A stretch of 64,000 nucleotides of DNA from Pantoea sp. (GCF_028283705.1 NZ_JAPWKD010000032.1:248001-312000); one strand, 5' to 3'; counted from the first letter of the stretch, positions 18,152 to 26,998 are shown. Numbers and translations: made by a program. Notes: generated by a model not told the origin, from the sequence alone.

Positions 18152-18976
18152 ATGCAACAGTTACAGAGCGTTATTGAATCTGCCTTTGAGCGCCGCGCCG
18201 ACATCACGCCAGCCAGCGTGGACAGCGCCACTCGTGAAGCCATCAACCAGGTCATCGGTCTGCTGGACAGCGGTGAACTGCGCGTGTCTGAAAAGATCAA
18301 CGGTGAGTGGGTAACGCATCAGTGGCTGAAGAAAGCAGTGCTGCTGTCGTTCCGCATCAACGACAACCAGGTGATGGAAGGCGCAGAAACCCGTTTCTAC
18401 GACAAAGTACCGATGAAATTCGCTAACTGGGACGAAGCACGCTTCAAAAAAGAAGGCTTCCGCGTTGTTCCTCCGGCAGCAGTACGTCAGGGTGCATTTA
18501 TTGCGCGCAACACCGTGCTGATGCCGTCTTACGTTAACATCGGCGCTTACGTTGATGAAGGTTCAATGGTCGATACCTGGGCAACCGTCGGTTCCTGTGC
18601 GCAGATCGGTAAAAACGTTCACCTGTCCGGCGGCGTCGGCATCGGTGGCGTACTGGAGCCGCTGCAGGCTAACCCGACCATCATCGAAGACAACTGCTTT
18701 ATCGGCGCACGTTCAGAAATTGTTGAAGGCGTGATCGTTGAAGAAGGTTCCGTGATCTCCATGGGCGTCTACATCGGCCAGAGCACCAAAATTTATGACC
18801 GTGAAACCGGCGAAGTTCATTATGGCCGTGTACCGGCGGGTTCTGTGGTGGTTTCAGGTAACCTGCCTTCTAAAGACGGCAGCTACAGCCTGTACTGCGC
18901 AGTTATCGTGAAGAAAGTTGATGCGAAAACCCGTGGCAAAGTCGGTATCAATGAGCTGCTGCGCACCATTGACTAA
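18152..18976 (+). CDS. dapD: Tetrahydrodipicolinate N-succinyltransferase
   Basis: Succinylates tetrahydrodipicolinate in the lysine/meso-diaminopimelate pathway, so it feeds both protein and peptidoglycan synthesis. The 274 residues equal E. coli. An N-terminal helical region (about 1-100) is followed by a left-handed beta-helix with VGSCAQIGKNVHLSGGVGIGG (split at 20 here only by convention, residues about 148-168) and a C-terminal strand domain. The ATG follows CAGGAAAT. The gene is flanked by glnD and closed by a strong terminator. Confidence 0.98.
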   Translation: MQQLQSVIESAFERRADITPASVDSATREAINQVIGLLDSGELRVSEKINGEWVTHQWLKKAVLLSFRINDNQVMEGAETRFYDKVPMKFANWDEARFKKEGFRVVPPAAVRQGAFIARNTVLMPSYVNIGAYVDEGSMVDTWATVGSCAQIGKNVHLSGGVGIGGVLEPLQANPTIIEDNCFIGARSEIVEGVIVEEGSVISMGVYIGQSTKIYDRETGEVHYGRVPAGSVVVSGNLPSKDGSYSLYCAVIVKKVDAKTRGKVGINELLRTID

Positions 18977-19005
18977 GGCGAATTTGCCTTAAATAAACTT
19001 ATCCG

Positions 19006-19035
19006 ACGGGCCTGTATTCAGGCCCGTAATTTTTT
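19006..19035 (+). terminator. Rho-independent terminator after dapD
   Basis: ACGGGCCTG, loop TATT, CAGGCCCGT, then AATTTTTT. A smaller AAGGC/GCCTT hairpin lies just upstream, right after the stop codon. Confidence 0.93.
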
Positions 19036-19252
19036 CTTTACACATCCCACCTGACAACCTGTTTCTCACCGCGAATTAACAAGTGCGTTTGTTTTTCAAA
19101 CAGGTCATAATCCGCGCCAGTTAACTCAGGCCGCGCAATGTTCATCCCGGTTTTTTATGTCTACAGTTGTTTAAGCTGGTTGCTGCGTTTCAGCTGCATC
19201 CTGAATGATGATGGTCCTGCGCGCTCCCCCACTTTTGATGGAATATAAAGCT

Positions 19253-19645
19253 ATGTACGACAACCTGAAAAGCTTAGGTATCAGCAACCCTGACGACATT
19301 GACCGCTACAGCCTGCGTCAGGAAGCCAATAACGACATCCTGAAAATCTACTTCCGCAAAGACAAAGGTGAATTCTTCGCCAAAAGCGTGAAGTTCAAAT
19401 ACCCGCGTCAACGCAAAACCGTTGTGGCCGACCACAGCAGCCAGGGATACAAAGAAGTTCAGGAAATCAGCCCTAACCTGCGTTATGTGATTGATGAGCT
19501 GGATCAGATTTGCCAGCGCGATCAGGTTGAAGTCGATCTGAAACGCAAAATCCTTGATGACCTGCGCCATCTGGAAAACGTGGTGTCGAACAAGATTGCC
19601 GAGATCGAATCTGACCTCGATAAACTGACCCGCAGCGGTCGTTAA
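19253..19645 (+). CDS. yaeH: Conserved protein YaeH (DUF3461)
   Basis: Small protein of the DUF3461 family, whose function I do not know. The 130 residues compare with 128 in E. coli, and conservation is very high, for example YSLRQEANNDILKIYF and KSVKFKYPRQRK. It is soluble, charged and has no signal peptide; the last 40 residues form a likely coiled coil (KRKILDDLRHLENVVSNKI). The ATG at 19253 matches the E. coli start; the upstream in-frame extension is not conserved. It follows dapD by 276 bases and ends against the convergent lyase gene. Confidence 0.93.
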   Translation: MYDNLKSLGISNPDDIDRYSLRQEANNDILKIYFRKDKGEFFAKSVKFKYPRQRKTVVADHSSQGYKEVQEISPNLRYVIDELDQICQRDQVEVDLKRKILDDLRHLENVVSNKIAEIESDLDKLTRSGR

Positions 19646-19667
19646 TACTTTCTTCCTGCTCTGCTCA

Positions 19668-19691
19668 GGCCAGCTAATGCTGGCCTTTTTT
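19668..19691 (+). terminator. Terminator after yaeH, overlapping the lyase stop codon
   Basis: GGCCAGC, loop TAAT, GCTGGCC and then TTTTTT. The stop codon of the convergent lyase gene (19674-19676) lies within the last stem base and the loop, so the two genes end inside one hairpin. Confidence 0.88.
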
Positions 19692-20918
19692 CTGCGCATA
19701 AGGCAGTGAAAACAGCCAGGTATCTCGCTGTGCCTGTTGCACTGCGCCACCCGATGCCGTCCAGTCTGCCTGAGCAATGCGCTGCCGCCAGCGTGATTGC
19801 TGCAAACTGTTATCCGCCAGTGACAGTAAAGGAATCAGCCGCACGCTGACACGATCGCGATTTTTCCACGGCCATACTTTGGCCGGATCGCTGTAAGGGG
19901 CCATGGTTGCCAGCGCTGCAAGCAACGATCCGCCCTGCGGATTCTGGTAATGCCAGAGATCGCCGAAGCCGCTTCGTTGTGCCAGCCAGGCAAGGTTGCT
20001 GAGTGCCTGCAGATTAAAATAGCTGTAATGAAAGGATCGCGTGCGCGCCAGTTCCGCCGGTTGCGTACCATCAGCCCGAATTTGTTGGTCGATCTTACTG
20101 CGCGCCAGCGCCACCATCGCCTGCACCGTCGCGCGATCGCCAAGATACCAGGCGATGCCCGCCACCTGCGTACAGTACCAGCTGCCATGGTTGTTAGCCG
20201 CCGCAGCCTCCTGTTGCGCCAGCGGACTCTGTTGCAGCCAGTGCAGATAGGCATGAAACCACTGCTGCACGCCCTGCTCATCCGCACGTTTCCAGCCCGG
20301 CGCTCCGCGCAACAACGTCAGCGCATCCACCACCCGGGTGGCGAAATAACGCCCATCCAGCACCCCGGTATGACGCCCCTGCGCCACACCCGGCACACCC
20401 TGGGCAAAATTGAGGTTAGGATTCATGCGGCTGGCGGGATCAATGAACCAATGCCGCGCCATCGACTGTGCTTTATCGGCATAACGCTGCTCACCCGAGA
20501 AGTACCAGGCGAGGGTCAATACCTGCAAATCGGCGGTAAAACGCGCCAGCCGTACACCATCGCTTTGATCGTTTTTGCTGGAAGGATTGACCACCCCATC
20601 GCGTCGCTGCCACGGCAAACCTGTCGGATGCGTGTCGTCTGGCCACCAATAGGCGCTCAGACTGAGATAATCATGCTTTGAACCGCTCGGTGGCAACAGC
20701 CCTTTATCAGTGACGCTCGGGTCCGGATGTTTCAGCGCCTGTTGCGCTTCCCGCTGCAATTGCTGCCAGGCGGCAAGGGTTGGCGCTGCGGCAGTCTGCT
20801 GCACCAGCTGTTGCCTGACCTGTTGTAAATCGGTCAGGGAGAGAAAGGCCAGCTCAGTCGCCAGACCAAAACCACTGTACAGCCACAATAGCGATGTCAG
20901 TACCGCAGCCAGTTTCAT
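19674..20918 (-). CDS. Alginate lyase family exported protein
   Basis: A 414-residue predicted periplasmic or secreted protein with a signal peptide (MKLAAVLTSLLWLYSGFG, cleavage near residue 20). It resembles the alginate lyase (Pfam Alginate_lyase, AlgL-like alpha/alpha-toroid) family: the central NNHGSWY near residue 240 supplies the Asn-His pair, and the RTRSFHYSYFNLQ segment near 285-297 supplies the Arg and Tyr expected of the catalytic set. The substrate is unknown; polyuronates other than alginate are possible. Its ATG overlaps the cdaR stop by one base (TGATG), implying translational coupling. E. coli has no such gene here. It stops inside the yaeH terminator. Confidence 0.8.
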   Translation of the reverse strand: MKLAAVLTSLLWLYSGFGLATELAFLSLTDLQQVRQQLVQQTAAAPTLAAWQQLQREAQQALKHPDPSVTDKGLLPPSGSKHDYLSLSAYWWPDDTHPTGLPWQRRDGVVNPSSKNDQSDGVRLARFTADLQVLTLAWYFSGEQRYADKAQSMARHWFIDPASRMNPNLNFAQGVPGVAQGRHTGVLDGRYFATRVVDALTLLRGAPGWKRADEQGVQQWFHAYLHWLQQSPLAQQEAAAANNHGSWYCTQVAGIAWYLGDRATVQAMVALARSKIDQQIRADGTQPAELARTRSFHYSYFNLQALSNLAWLAQRSGFGDLWHYQNPQGGSLLAALATMAPYSDPAKVWPWKNRDRVSVRLIPLLSLADNSLQQSRWRQRIAQADWTASGGAVQQAQRDTWLFSLPYAQKKGQH

Positions 20919-22078
20919 CAGGTCTGCTCATCCAGTTGCAGTGCCACATACAGCAGCAGGCGATCGTCAAAGTTGCCCAAATCCAGACCGGTCAGTTCCG
21001 AGATACGATTCAAACGGTATTCCAGCGTGTTGCGGTGGATAAACAACGCGCGTGCCGTGGCGCTCGGCTGCACATTATGTGTGAACCAGGCGATCAGGGT
21101 CCGGCGCAGCAGACCGTTGTTATCCATATTTTTTAATTTCGCCAGCGGCCGGGCCAGCTCATTCGCCTGCCAGCCACCACGTAAACTGTCGAGCAGCACC
21201 GGCAGCACCAAATCCTGATAAAAATAGCTACGCTGCTCCGGCATACGCTGCTTGCCCACCATCATGGTAGTGCGGGCAGTACGATAGGATCGCGCGATGC
21301 TGCCAGGCCCGGTGAAGTAGTTGCCCAGCGCAATACGCATGCGCAGATGGCCACTCTCTTTCATCCGATGCAACAGTTGTTCGACCCGGCGGCGATGATC
21401 GTCCTGATCGTAACGGCCATGCGCATTCAGCGCAGGCTTTAACACCACCATTTCAGTCAGTGAAACGATAGCGATCAGGTTATCGCGCTCAGGTGTGGTC
21501 AGCAGCGTTTGCAGTTGCTGCAATTCCGACATGGCGCTATCCACGCCCAGCTGGCCACTATCCACCTCCACCACCGCCACAACGCGTGGCTGATTAAGGT
21601 CAATACCCAGTCGCTGCGCCCATTCACTCAACGCCGGTGACAGGCTTTCGCTCCGCACCAGATTAAGCACCAGCTCTTCACGCAGGCGGCTATCCTGCGC
21701 CAGCATATGCAGCAAACGTGCCTGTTCCAGCATCATTTCAGCCGTCATGCAAACCAGCTCGCCGTAATGACGCAGTGCGACCGGCTGCCCGGTCAAGCCG
21801 ATTACGCCGACGATTTCGCCATCAATACGTAACGGCAGATTAATACCAGGGCGGACGCCATGCAGATGTCGGGCGACTGCCTCATCAATGTCCACCACCC
21901 TGCCCTGCGACAGTACCAGCAATGCACCTTCGTGCAATTCGCCAATACGTTCGCGATCTCCACTGCCAATAATGCGGCCACGGGCATCCATCACGTTGAC
22001 ATTGCTGTCAATAATTTTCATGGTGCGGGCAACAATGTCCTGTGCCAGGCGCGCATCGAGATGATAGGTGGCCATCAA
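20918..22078 (-). CDS. cdaR: Sugar diacid utilisation regulator CdaR
   Basis: Transcription activator that in E. coli switches on galactarate, glucarate and glycerate uptake and catabolism genes. The 386 residues compare with 385. The N-terminal diacid-recognition domain (about 1-135, with NVMDARGRIIGSGD) is followed by a GGDEF-like linker and a C-terminal PucR-type helix-turn-helix (HRNTLEYRLNRISELTG, near 345-361). It keeps its E. coli neighbours degP and yaeH but is coupled to the lyase gene downstream, which suggests that the lyase may belong to its regulon. A palindrome 55 bases upstream may be its own operator. Confidence 0.95.
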   Translation of the reverse strand: MMATYHLDARLAQDIVARTMKIIDSNVNVMDARGRIIGSGDRERIGELHEGALLVLSQGRVVDIDEAVARHLHGVRPGINLPLRIDGEIVGVIGLTGQPVALRHYGELVCMTAEMMLEQARLLHMLAQDSRLREELVLNLVRSESLSPALSEWAQRLGIDLNQPRVVAVVEVDSGQLGVDSAMSELQQLQTLLTTPERDNLIAIVSLTEMVVLKPALNAHGRYDQDDHRRRVEQLLHRMKESGHLRMRIALGNYFTGPGSIARSYRTARTTMMVGKQRMPEQRSYFYQDLVLPVLLDSLRGGWQANELARPLAKLKNMDNNGLLRRTLIAWFTHNVQPSATARALFIHRNTLEYRLNRISELTGLDLGNFDDRLLLYVALQLDEQT

Positions 22079-22133
22079 TCACTCCGGAAAAAAGACGAGA
22101 AGACAGAATACGCGCCCATCAGACAGCTGACAT

Positions 22134-22147
22134 TGTGCAAATGCACA
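22134..22147. promoter_or_regulatory. Palindrome upstream of cdaR, possible CdaR operator
   Basis: TGTGCA-AA-TGCACA is a perfect 6+6 inverted repeat about 55 bases upstream of the cdaR start. It is 2 bases too short to be a CRP site. A regulatory role, perhaps autoregulation by CdaR, is inferred from position and symmetry only. Confidence 0.4.
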
Positions 22148-22198
22148 TAGCCGCAGGGATAATGCGGGAATTGCGGGGGAGGTCACATCTGTAACCAC

Positions 22199-22226
22199 AA
22201 AAAAGGCGGACCGAAGTCCGCCTTGA
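22199..22226 (-). terminator. Rho-independent terminator after degP
   Basis: Minus strand AAGGCGGAC, loop TTCG, GTCCGCCTT and then TTTT. The UUCG tetraloop and GC stem make it strong; it starts 17 bases after the degP stop. Confidence 0.93.
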
Positions 22227-22242
22227 GTTAACGCTACAGAGA

Positions 22243-23682
22243 TTACTGCATCAGGAGGTACAGGCTGCTGTCGCCGCGCTGTACATTCAACGCCAGAACC
22301 GACGGTTTGGTGTCGAGGATCTTGCGTAATTCGCCCAGATTCGCCACGCTCTGCTGGTTCACGCCGAGGATCACATCGCCTTTTTTCAGGCCGATGCGCG
22401 CCGCCGCACTCCCCGCTTTCACGCTATCGACACGCACGCCTTTCTGGCCGTTGCTGTCGACATTGCTCAGGTCAGCACCTTCAATACCAGTGTAGATCGT
22501 GGCTGACTGCACTTTATCCTGGGTGCTCTGCTGCAACTCGACGGTGACACTCACCGGTTTGCCGTCACGCAGCAGACCCAGTTGCAGTTTGGTGCCGACC
22601 GGCAGCGAACCGACTTCCGCACGCAGTGCTGAGAAGCTGGTCAGCGGTTTACCGTTCATGGAAACAACGACGTCACCCGCTTTGATACCGGCTTTCGCCG
22701 CCGCTGAATTTGGCAGTACCTGGCTGACGAAGGCCCCGCGCTGCGCATCGACTTTCATCGCTTTTGCCAGCTCGGAGTTCAGCTCGGTACCCATAATACC
22801 CAGCTCGCCGCGTTTCACCTGGCCGTATTCCACCATCTGCGCGCTGAGGTTTTTCACCATGTTACTCGGGATAGCAAAACCGATACCGATGTTGCCGCCG
22901 TCCGGTGCCAGAATTGCGGTATTGATACCGATCAGCTCACCGTTAAGGTTCACCAGCGCACCACCCGAGTTACCCCGGTTGATCGCGGCATCCGTCTGGA
23001 TGAAGTTTTCATAGTTTTCGACATTCAGGCCACTACGACCCAGCGCCGAAACAATGCCCGAGGTGACGGTTTCGCCGAGGCCATACGGGTTACCGATGGC
23101 GACGGTGTAATCGCCCACGCGCAGATTGTCAGAATCGGCAATCTTAATCGCCGTCAGGTTTTTCGCGTCTTGCAGCTGAATCAACGCAATATCCGACTGC
23201 GGATCTTTACCGATCACCTTCGCATCGTAGCGACGGCCATCGCTCAGCTGCACCTGGATTTTCGTCGCGTTTTCAACCACATGGTTGTTGGTGACCACGT
23301 AGCCTTTATCCGCATTGATCACCACGCCAGAGCCCAGCGCACGGAATTTCTCCTGCTGCGTGTCGCTACCGCCGCCACTGTTATCGCCGCCACCGCCCTG
23401 ACACATCGGTGAACTCTGGAACGGCGAACCGTCCTGGCAGAACGGCGAGTTATCACCAAAGAACTGCTGGAATTGCTGCGGCATACGCGGGGTCTTTACC
23501 GTCGTACTACCTTCCACGCTGATACTCACCACGGAAGGCATCACTTTTTCCAGCATTGGTGCAAGGCTTGGCAGCTGTTGACTGGAGGAGGAAGCTGTCT
23601 CCGCCGCGAAAACACTGACAGGGCTGAACGCCATGCCCAGACTAAGTGCCAGCGCACTTAACGTTAATGTGCTTTTTTTCAT
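22243..23682 (-). CDS. degP: Periplasmic serine endoprotease DegP (HtrA)
   Basis: Heat-shock protease and chaperone that degrades misfolded envelope proteins. The 479 residues compare with 474 in E. coli. A signal peptide ends at VFA-AE (residue 26-27). The catalytic triad is His134 (TNNHVVEN), Asp164 (QSDIALIQL) and Ser239 (RGNSGGAL). Two PDZ domains follow (about 280-370 and 390-479). The LA loop has two cysteines (about 82 and 94) around a Gly-rich stretch, as in E. coli. A sigma-E promoter lies upstream, and a strong terminator follows. It is downstream of dgt on the same strand. Confidence 0.98.
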   Translation of the reverse strand: MKKSTLTLSALALSLGMAFSPVSVFAAETASSSSQQLPSLAPMLEKVMPSVVSISVEGSTTVKTPRMPQQFQQFFGDNSPFCQDGSPFQSSPMCQGGGGDNSGGGSDTQQEKFRALGSGVVINADKGYVVTNNHVVENATKIQVQLSDGRRYDAKVIGKDPQSDIALIQLQDAKNLTAIKIADSDNLRVGDYTVAIGNPYGLGETVTSGIVSALGRSGLNVENYENFIQTDAAINRGNSGGALVNLNGELIGINTAILAPDGGNIGIGFAIPSNMVKNLSAQMVEYGQVKRGELGIMGTELNSELAKAMKVDAQRGAFVSQVLPNSAAAKAGIKAGDVVVSMNGKPLTSFSALRAEVGSLPVGTKLQLGLLRDGKPVSVTVELQQSTQDKVQSATIYTGIEGADLSNVDSNGQKGVRVDSVKAGSAAARIGLKKGDVILGVNQQSVANLGELRKILDTKPSVLALNVQRGDSSLYLLMQ

Positions 23683-23736
23683 TCATCTGTGTCTCATATA
23701 AGATTTACGTCCGGACCATTGCTGTGGTCGTGATGA

Positions 23737-23764
23737 TGAGATTAAATTGTAAACGCGAAGTTCC
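23737..23764 (-). promoter_or_regulatory. Sigma-E promoter of degP
   Basis: Minus strand GGAACTT (23758-23764), a 16-base spacer and TCTCA (23737-23741). This matches the sigma-E pattern GGAACTT-N16-TCnnA closely and lies about 55 bases upstream of the degP start. E. coli degP is a known sigma-E target, so the assignment is well supported. Confidence 0.85.
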
Positions 23765-23819
23765 TGATAAAGTTTTGGGTAAAAGTAAAAAATTATTCCT
23801 CTTCTTTACAAAACTTCGC

Positions 23820-25313
23820 TTATTCCACCGCCATCAAACGACGGTACTCATCCCAGGCATAAAGATCGGTCATACCACTGATATAGTCCTGAATAAGACG
23901 TGAACGATAATAGCGTTCCCACAGCAGGCGCTCATATTTATGTTCGACGATCAAGACACGCATTGATTGCTGATACGCTTTGCGATGTTTGCCAGAAAGT
24001 TTATGAAACAGACGCGTTTCAATTGGGTGTCTGGCTAAGAAATCATCATTCATCAGCGTGGTGAACTGTTCATAATCCAGCTGCATTAATGACTGATAAA
24101 TTTCCAGTAATCCTTTAATCACACGATAGCCTTGTAATTCCAGCTGTTCGACTTCCGGATGATTAAACACCTGCTGGCGAGCAACCGTCTTAAATAACAT
24201 CAGCAGACGCCCCTCTTCACCATCATCTTCCAGCAAGGCGTGGTTAAAATTACCTGTAAAAATAGCCGGTAAGTTATCGATAAAGCGCCGTACCGCATGG
24301 CTGACTAACACATTTTGTACGTTGACGCGCAACGACATAAAAAACTGATCGCCTTTAGTACGCCATTTTTTCTGACAGGCGTCTTTCCAGGCCTCACCAA
24401 TAGTACGACTGAACGCATCCCCCGGTTTCACCACACCCCAGGCTTTCGACAAATAATCATATAAGGTATCGACATTGAAGATGTCTTTCTCTACTGCGTC
24501 ATCAAGATCGGCGATGCAATAAGAGATATCATCGGCAGCTTCCATTATCCAGGTCAGCGGATAACGATGATGTTCTTTTATATCGGTCGCCACGCGAAGA
24601 TTAGCGACATATTCCCGCTCTGATAAATAAAAACCCGGCTTTTTCATTAATACGCTGAACTCAGCCGGTTTATCTCCCTGCCACCAGGCGGGGGCGGTAT
24701 ATTTCAAAATACAGGCCACCTGAGCATAACTGAGGTTCAGTTGCAGCAAGGTATGGACCATGCGAATCGCCTGGGCATTGCCCTCGAAGTGGCACAAATC
24801 CTGACGAATCATTGCATTCAGCTGGTCAAAAGCGACCCGTTGCTCATCATCTTCGACACCCGCCACCAGCGGATCAACCAGTTCAGCAGGCAAATTGTCA
24901 TCGAACCAGTCATTGATCGCCGCCTCACCGAAGTGACCAAAAGGCGGATTTCCCACATCGTGCAGCAGGCAAGCCATCTCGATCAGGCTTTCAAATGCGC
25001 CTTCCAGTTCATCCAGGCCGTATTTCGCCAGCCCACCACCCTGCGTTTTCAGGGTTTGCAGGATCTCTTTAGCGATATAGCGCCCGGTTTGCTGCACTTC
25101 CAGCGAATGGGTCAGACGCGAGCGCACTGCCGCATTGCGCTCCAGCGGAAAGACCTGGGTTTTTTGTTGCAGACGGCGGATCGCGGCGGAATTAATAATG
25201 CGTCCGCGATCGCTCTCAAAATGACGGGTAATAAAGTATTCCCCTTCGGGATCTTTGCGGCTGGTATAGGGTCGGGTGAAGCTGATCTTCTTCCTGAAAT
25301 TGATCGTCGCCAT
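23820..25313 (-). CDS. dgt: Deoxyguanosinetriphosphate triphosphohydrolase
   Basis: Hydrolyses dGTP to deoxyguanosine and tripolyphosphate, limiting the dGTP pool. The 497 residues compare with 505 in E. coli. HD-superfamily metal ligands are visible as His in RSRLTHSLEVQQTGR (about 65) and His-Asp in ACLLHDVGNPPFGHFGE (about 117-118), with the distal Asp in EAADDISYCIADLDD (about 270). The gene is oriented with degP downstream, as in E. coli, and is transcribed divergently from mtnN over 99 bases. Its 3' half looks somewhat richer in A and T codons than its neighbours. Confidence 0.96.
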   Translation of the reverse strand: MATINFRKKISFTRPYTSRKDPEGEYFITRHFESDRGRIINSAAIRRLQQKTQVFPLERNAAVRSRLTHSLEVQQTGRYIAKEILQTLKTQGGGLAKYGLDELEGAFESLIEMACLLHDVGNPPFGHFGEAAINDWFDDNLPAELVDPLVAGVEDDEQRVAFDQLNAMIRQDLCHFEGNAQAIRMVHTLLQLNLSYAQVACILKYTAPAWWQGDKPAEFSVLMKKPGFYLSEREYVANLRVATDIKEHHRYPLTWIMEAADDISYCIADLDDAVEKDIFNVDTLYDYLSKAWGVVKPGDAFSRTIGEAWKDACQKKWRTKGDQFFMSLRVNVQNVLVSHAVRRFIDNLPAIFTGNFNHALLEDDGEEGRLLMLFKTVARQQVFNHPEVEQLELQGYRVIKGLLEIYQSLMQLDYEQFTTLMNDDFLARHPIETRLFHKLSGKHRKAYQQSMRVLIVEHKYERLLWERYYRSRLIQDYISGMTDLYAWDEYRRLMAVE

Positions 25314-25412
25314 AATTACCCCTTATTTTTTCGTGAATTCTTCCTCTGACAGCCATGTTAGACTATGCCTCACTTTTGCCGTTTACATCCACAACATTAG
25401 CGAGACTCTTTT

Positions 25413-26111
25413 ATGAAAGCAGGCATTATTGGCGCGATGGAGCAGGAAGTTACCCTGCTGCGTGACAAAATTGAAAACCGTCAGACGCTGACGCTGGCCG
25501 GGTGCGAAATTTACACTGGCACGCTGAATGGTGTTGAGGTTGCCCTGCTGAAATCGGGCATTGGTAAAACCGCAGCGGCCCTCGGCACCACGCTGCTGCT
25601 GCAACTCTGCAAACCAGATGTGGTGATCAACACCGGATCGGCCGGTGGTCTGGCCCCGACCCTGAAAGTCGGCGATATCGTGGTTTCTGACGAAGTGCGT
25701 TATCACGATGCCGATGTGACCGCTTTTGGTTACGAGCCAGGTCAGATGGCCGGTTGCCCGGCGGCTTTCGTGGCCGACGAAAAACTGATCGCTGCGGCTG
25801 AGCAGGTGATCAAACAGCTGGATCTCAACGCAGTGCGTGGCCTGGTGGTCAGTGGCGACGCCTTTATTAATGGTGCCGCACCGCTGGCACGCATTCGCAG
25901 CACCTTCCCGCAGGCGATTGCCGTCGAAATGGAAGCCACCGCGATCGGTCACGTATGTCACCAATTCAAGGTGCCTTTCGTGGTGGTTCGCGCCATCTCT
26001 GATGTCGCCGATCAGGAATCGCATCTCAGCTTTGATGAATTCCTCAGTGTTGCCGCGAAGCAATCTTCCCTGATGGTGGAAAACCTGCTGGCGCAGCTGG
26101 CGCGTGGCTAA
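25413..26111 (+). CDS. mtnN: 5'-methylthioadenosine/S-adenosylhomocysteine nucleosidase
   Basis: Cleaves the glycosidic bond of methylthioadenosine and S-adenosylhomocysteine, recycling by-products of polyamine synthesis (see speE/speD in this window), methylation and autoinducer synthesis. The 232 residues equal E. coli. Catalytic residues are in context: Glu12 in GAMEQEV, Glu near 174 in VEMEATAI and Asp near 197 in AISDVADQ. The stop codon overlaps the start of btuF by 8 bases, so the two are translationally coupled. Confidence 0.98.
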   Translation: MKAGIIGAMEQEVTLLRDKIENRQTLTLAGCEIYTGTLNGVEVALLKSGIGKTAAALGTTLLLQLCKPDVVINTGSAGGLAPTLKVGDIVVSDEVRYHDADVTAFGYEPGQMAGCPAAFVADEKLIAAAEQVIKQLDLNAVRGLVVSGDAFINGAAPLARIRSTFPQAIAVEMEATAIGHVCHQFKVPFVVVRAISDVADQESHLSFDEFLSVAAKQSSLMVENLLAQLARG

Positions 26112-26916
26112 ATCGTTCTGGCTGGCCGGGCTGCTGCTGTTTTGCAGCAGCCTGCTGGCTGCCCCGCCGCGTGTTATTACCCTCGCCCCACATCTGACGG
26201 AACTGGCATTCGCTGCCGGTATTACCCCGGTGGCGGTGAGCGCCTGGTCGGATTACCCGGCCAGTGCCAAATCGCTGGAGCAAGTGGCGAACTGGCAGGG
26301 CATCCGCATTGAACGCATTGTGCAACTCAAGCCGGATGTGGTGCTGGCGTGGCGTGGTGGTAATCCGCAGCGGCAAATTGATCAACTGCAACGCTTAGGC
26401 ATTAAGGTGGAGTGGATCGATCCACAAACCCTTGATCAGATGATTGATGCACTGGCGGCACTGCAACGCTGGAGTCCACATCCGCAGCAGGCGCGCGATG
26501 CTGCTCAGGCACTGCGCAGCCAGGAAGCGCAGTTGCGTCAGCAGTATCAGGCGCAGAAGCCTGTGCGGGTGTTTTTGCAGTTTGGTCAGCAGCCGCTGTT
26601 CACCGCCGCGCGCAACACATTGCAAAATGAAGTGATCGAATTGTGCGGAGGCCGTAATATCTTTGCCGATAGCACGGTGAGCTGGCCGCAGGTCAGCCGC
26701 GAACAGGTCCTGGCGCGCCATCCCCAGGCGATTGTGATGGGCGGTACGGCCGCACAGGCCAGTGCTATCGGGCAGTTCTGGCAACCGCAGTTATCGGTGC
26801 CAGTGATTGCGCTTAATGATGACTGGCTAAGCAGGCCGGGTCCACGTCTGCTGCTGGCGGCGCAACAGCTGTGCACAGCACTGCATGCGGCGAAAATCAG
26901 TACCAAAAACGATTAA
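26104..26916 (+). CDS. btuF: Periplasmic vitamin B12-binding protein BtuF
   Basis: Delivers cobalamin from the periplasm to the BtuCD ABC transporter. The 270 residues compare with 266 in E. coli. A GTG start at 26104 overlaps the mtnN end by 8 bases. The signal peptide (MAKSFWLAGLLLFCSSLLA) is cleaved near AAPPRVITLAP. The class III binding-protein layout is intact: HLTELAFAAG, the DYPASAKSLEQV region, and VLAWRGGNPQRQ. E. coli has yadS next, which is absent here; btuCD itself is not in the window. Confidence 0.95.
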   Translation: MAKSFWLAGLLLFCSSLLAAPPRVITLAPHLTELAFAAGITPVAVSAWSDYPASAKSLEQVANWQGIRIERIVQLKPDVVLAWRGGNPQRQIDQLQRLGIKVEWIDPQTLDQMIDALAALQRWSPHPQQARDAAQALRSQEAQLRQQYQAQKPVRVFLQFGQQPLFTAARNTLQNEVIELCGGRNIFADSTVSWPQVSREQVLARHPQAIVMGGTAAQASAIGQFWQPQLSVPVIALNDDWLSRPGPRLLLAAQQLCTALHAAKISTKND

Positions 26917-26952
26917 AGAATCAGCAAAGATTGTCGTTAATCAGGTAACAAA

Positions 26953-26998
26953 GCACAGCGGCCATGTATGCTCTGTGCCCTTTTTGCGCTAAGCGCAA
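26953..26998 (+). terminator. Weak terminator(s) after btuF
   Basis: GCACAG pairs with CTGTGC across a 14-base loop and is followed by CCTTTTT; directly after it TTGCGCTAAGCGCAA forms a second small hairpin followed by TTTT. Either could end the mtnN-btuF transcript. Confidence 0.55.

Noticed and set aside
23765..23819. CpxR box upstream of degP (two GTAAA-like motifs)
   Set aside because: GTAAA copies near 23779-23790 are separated by one base instead of about five, so they do not fit the CpxR pattern.
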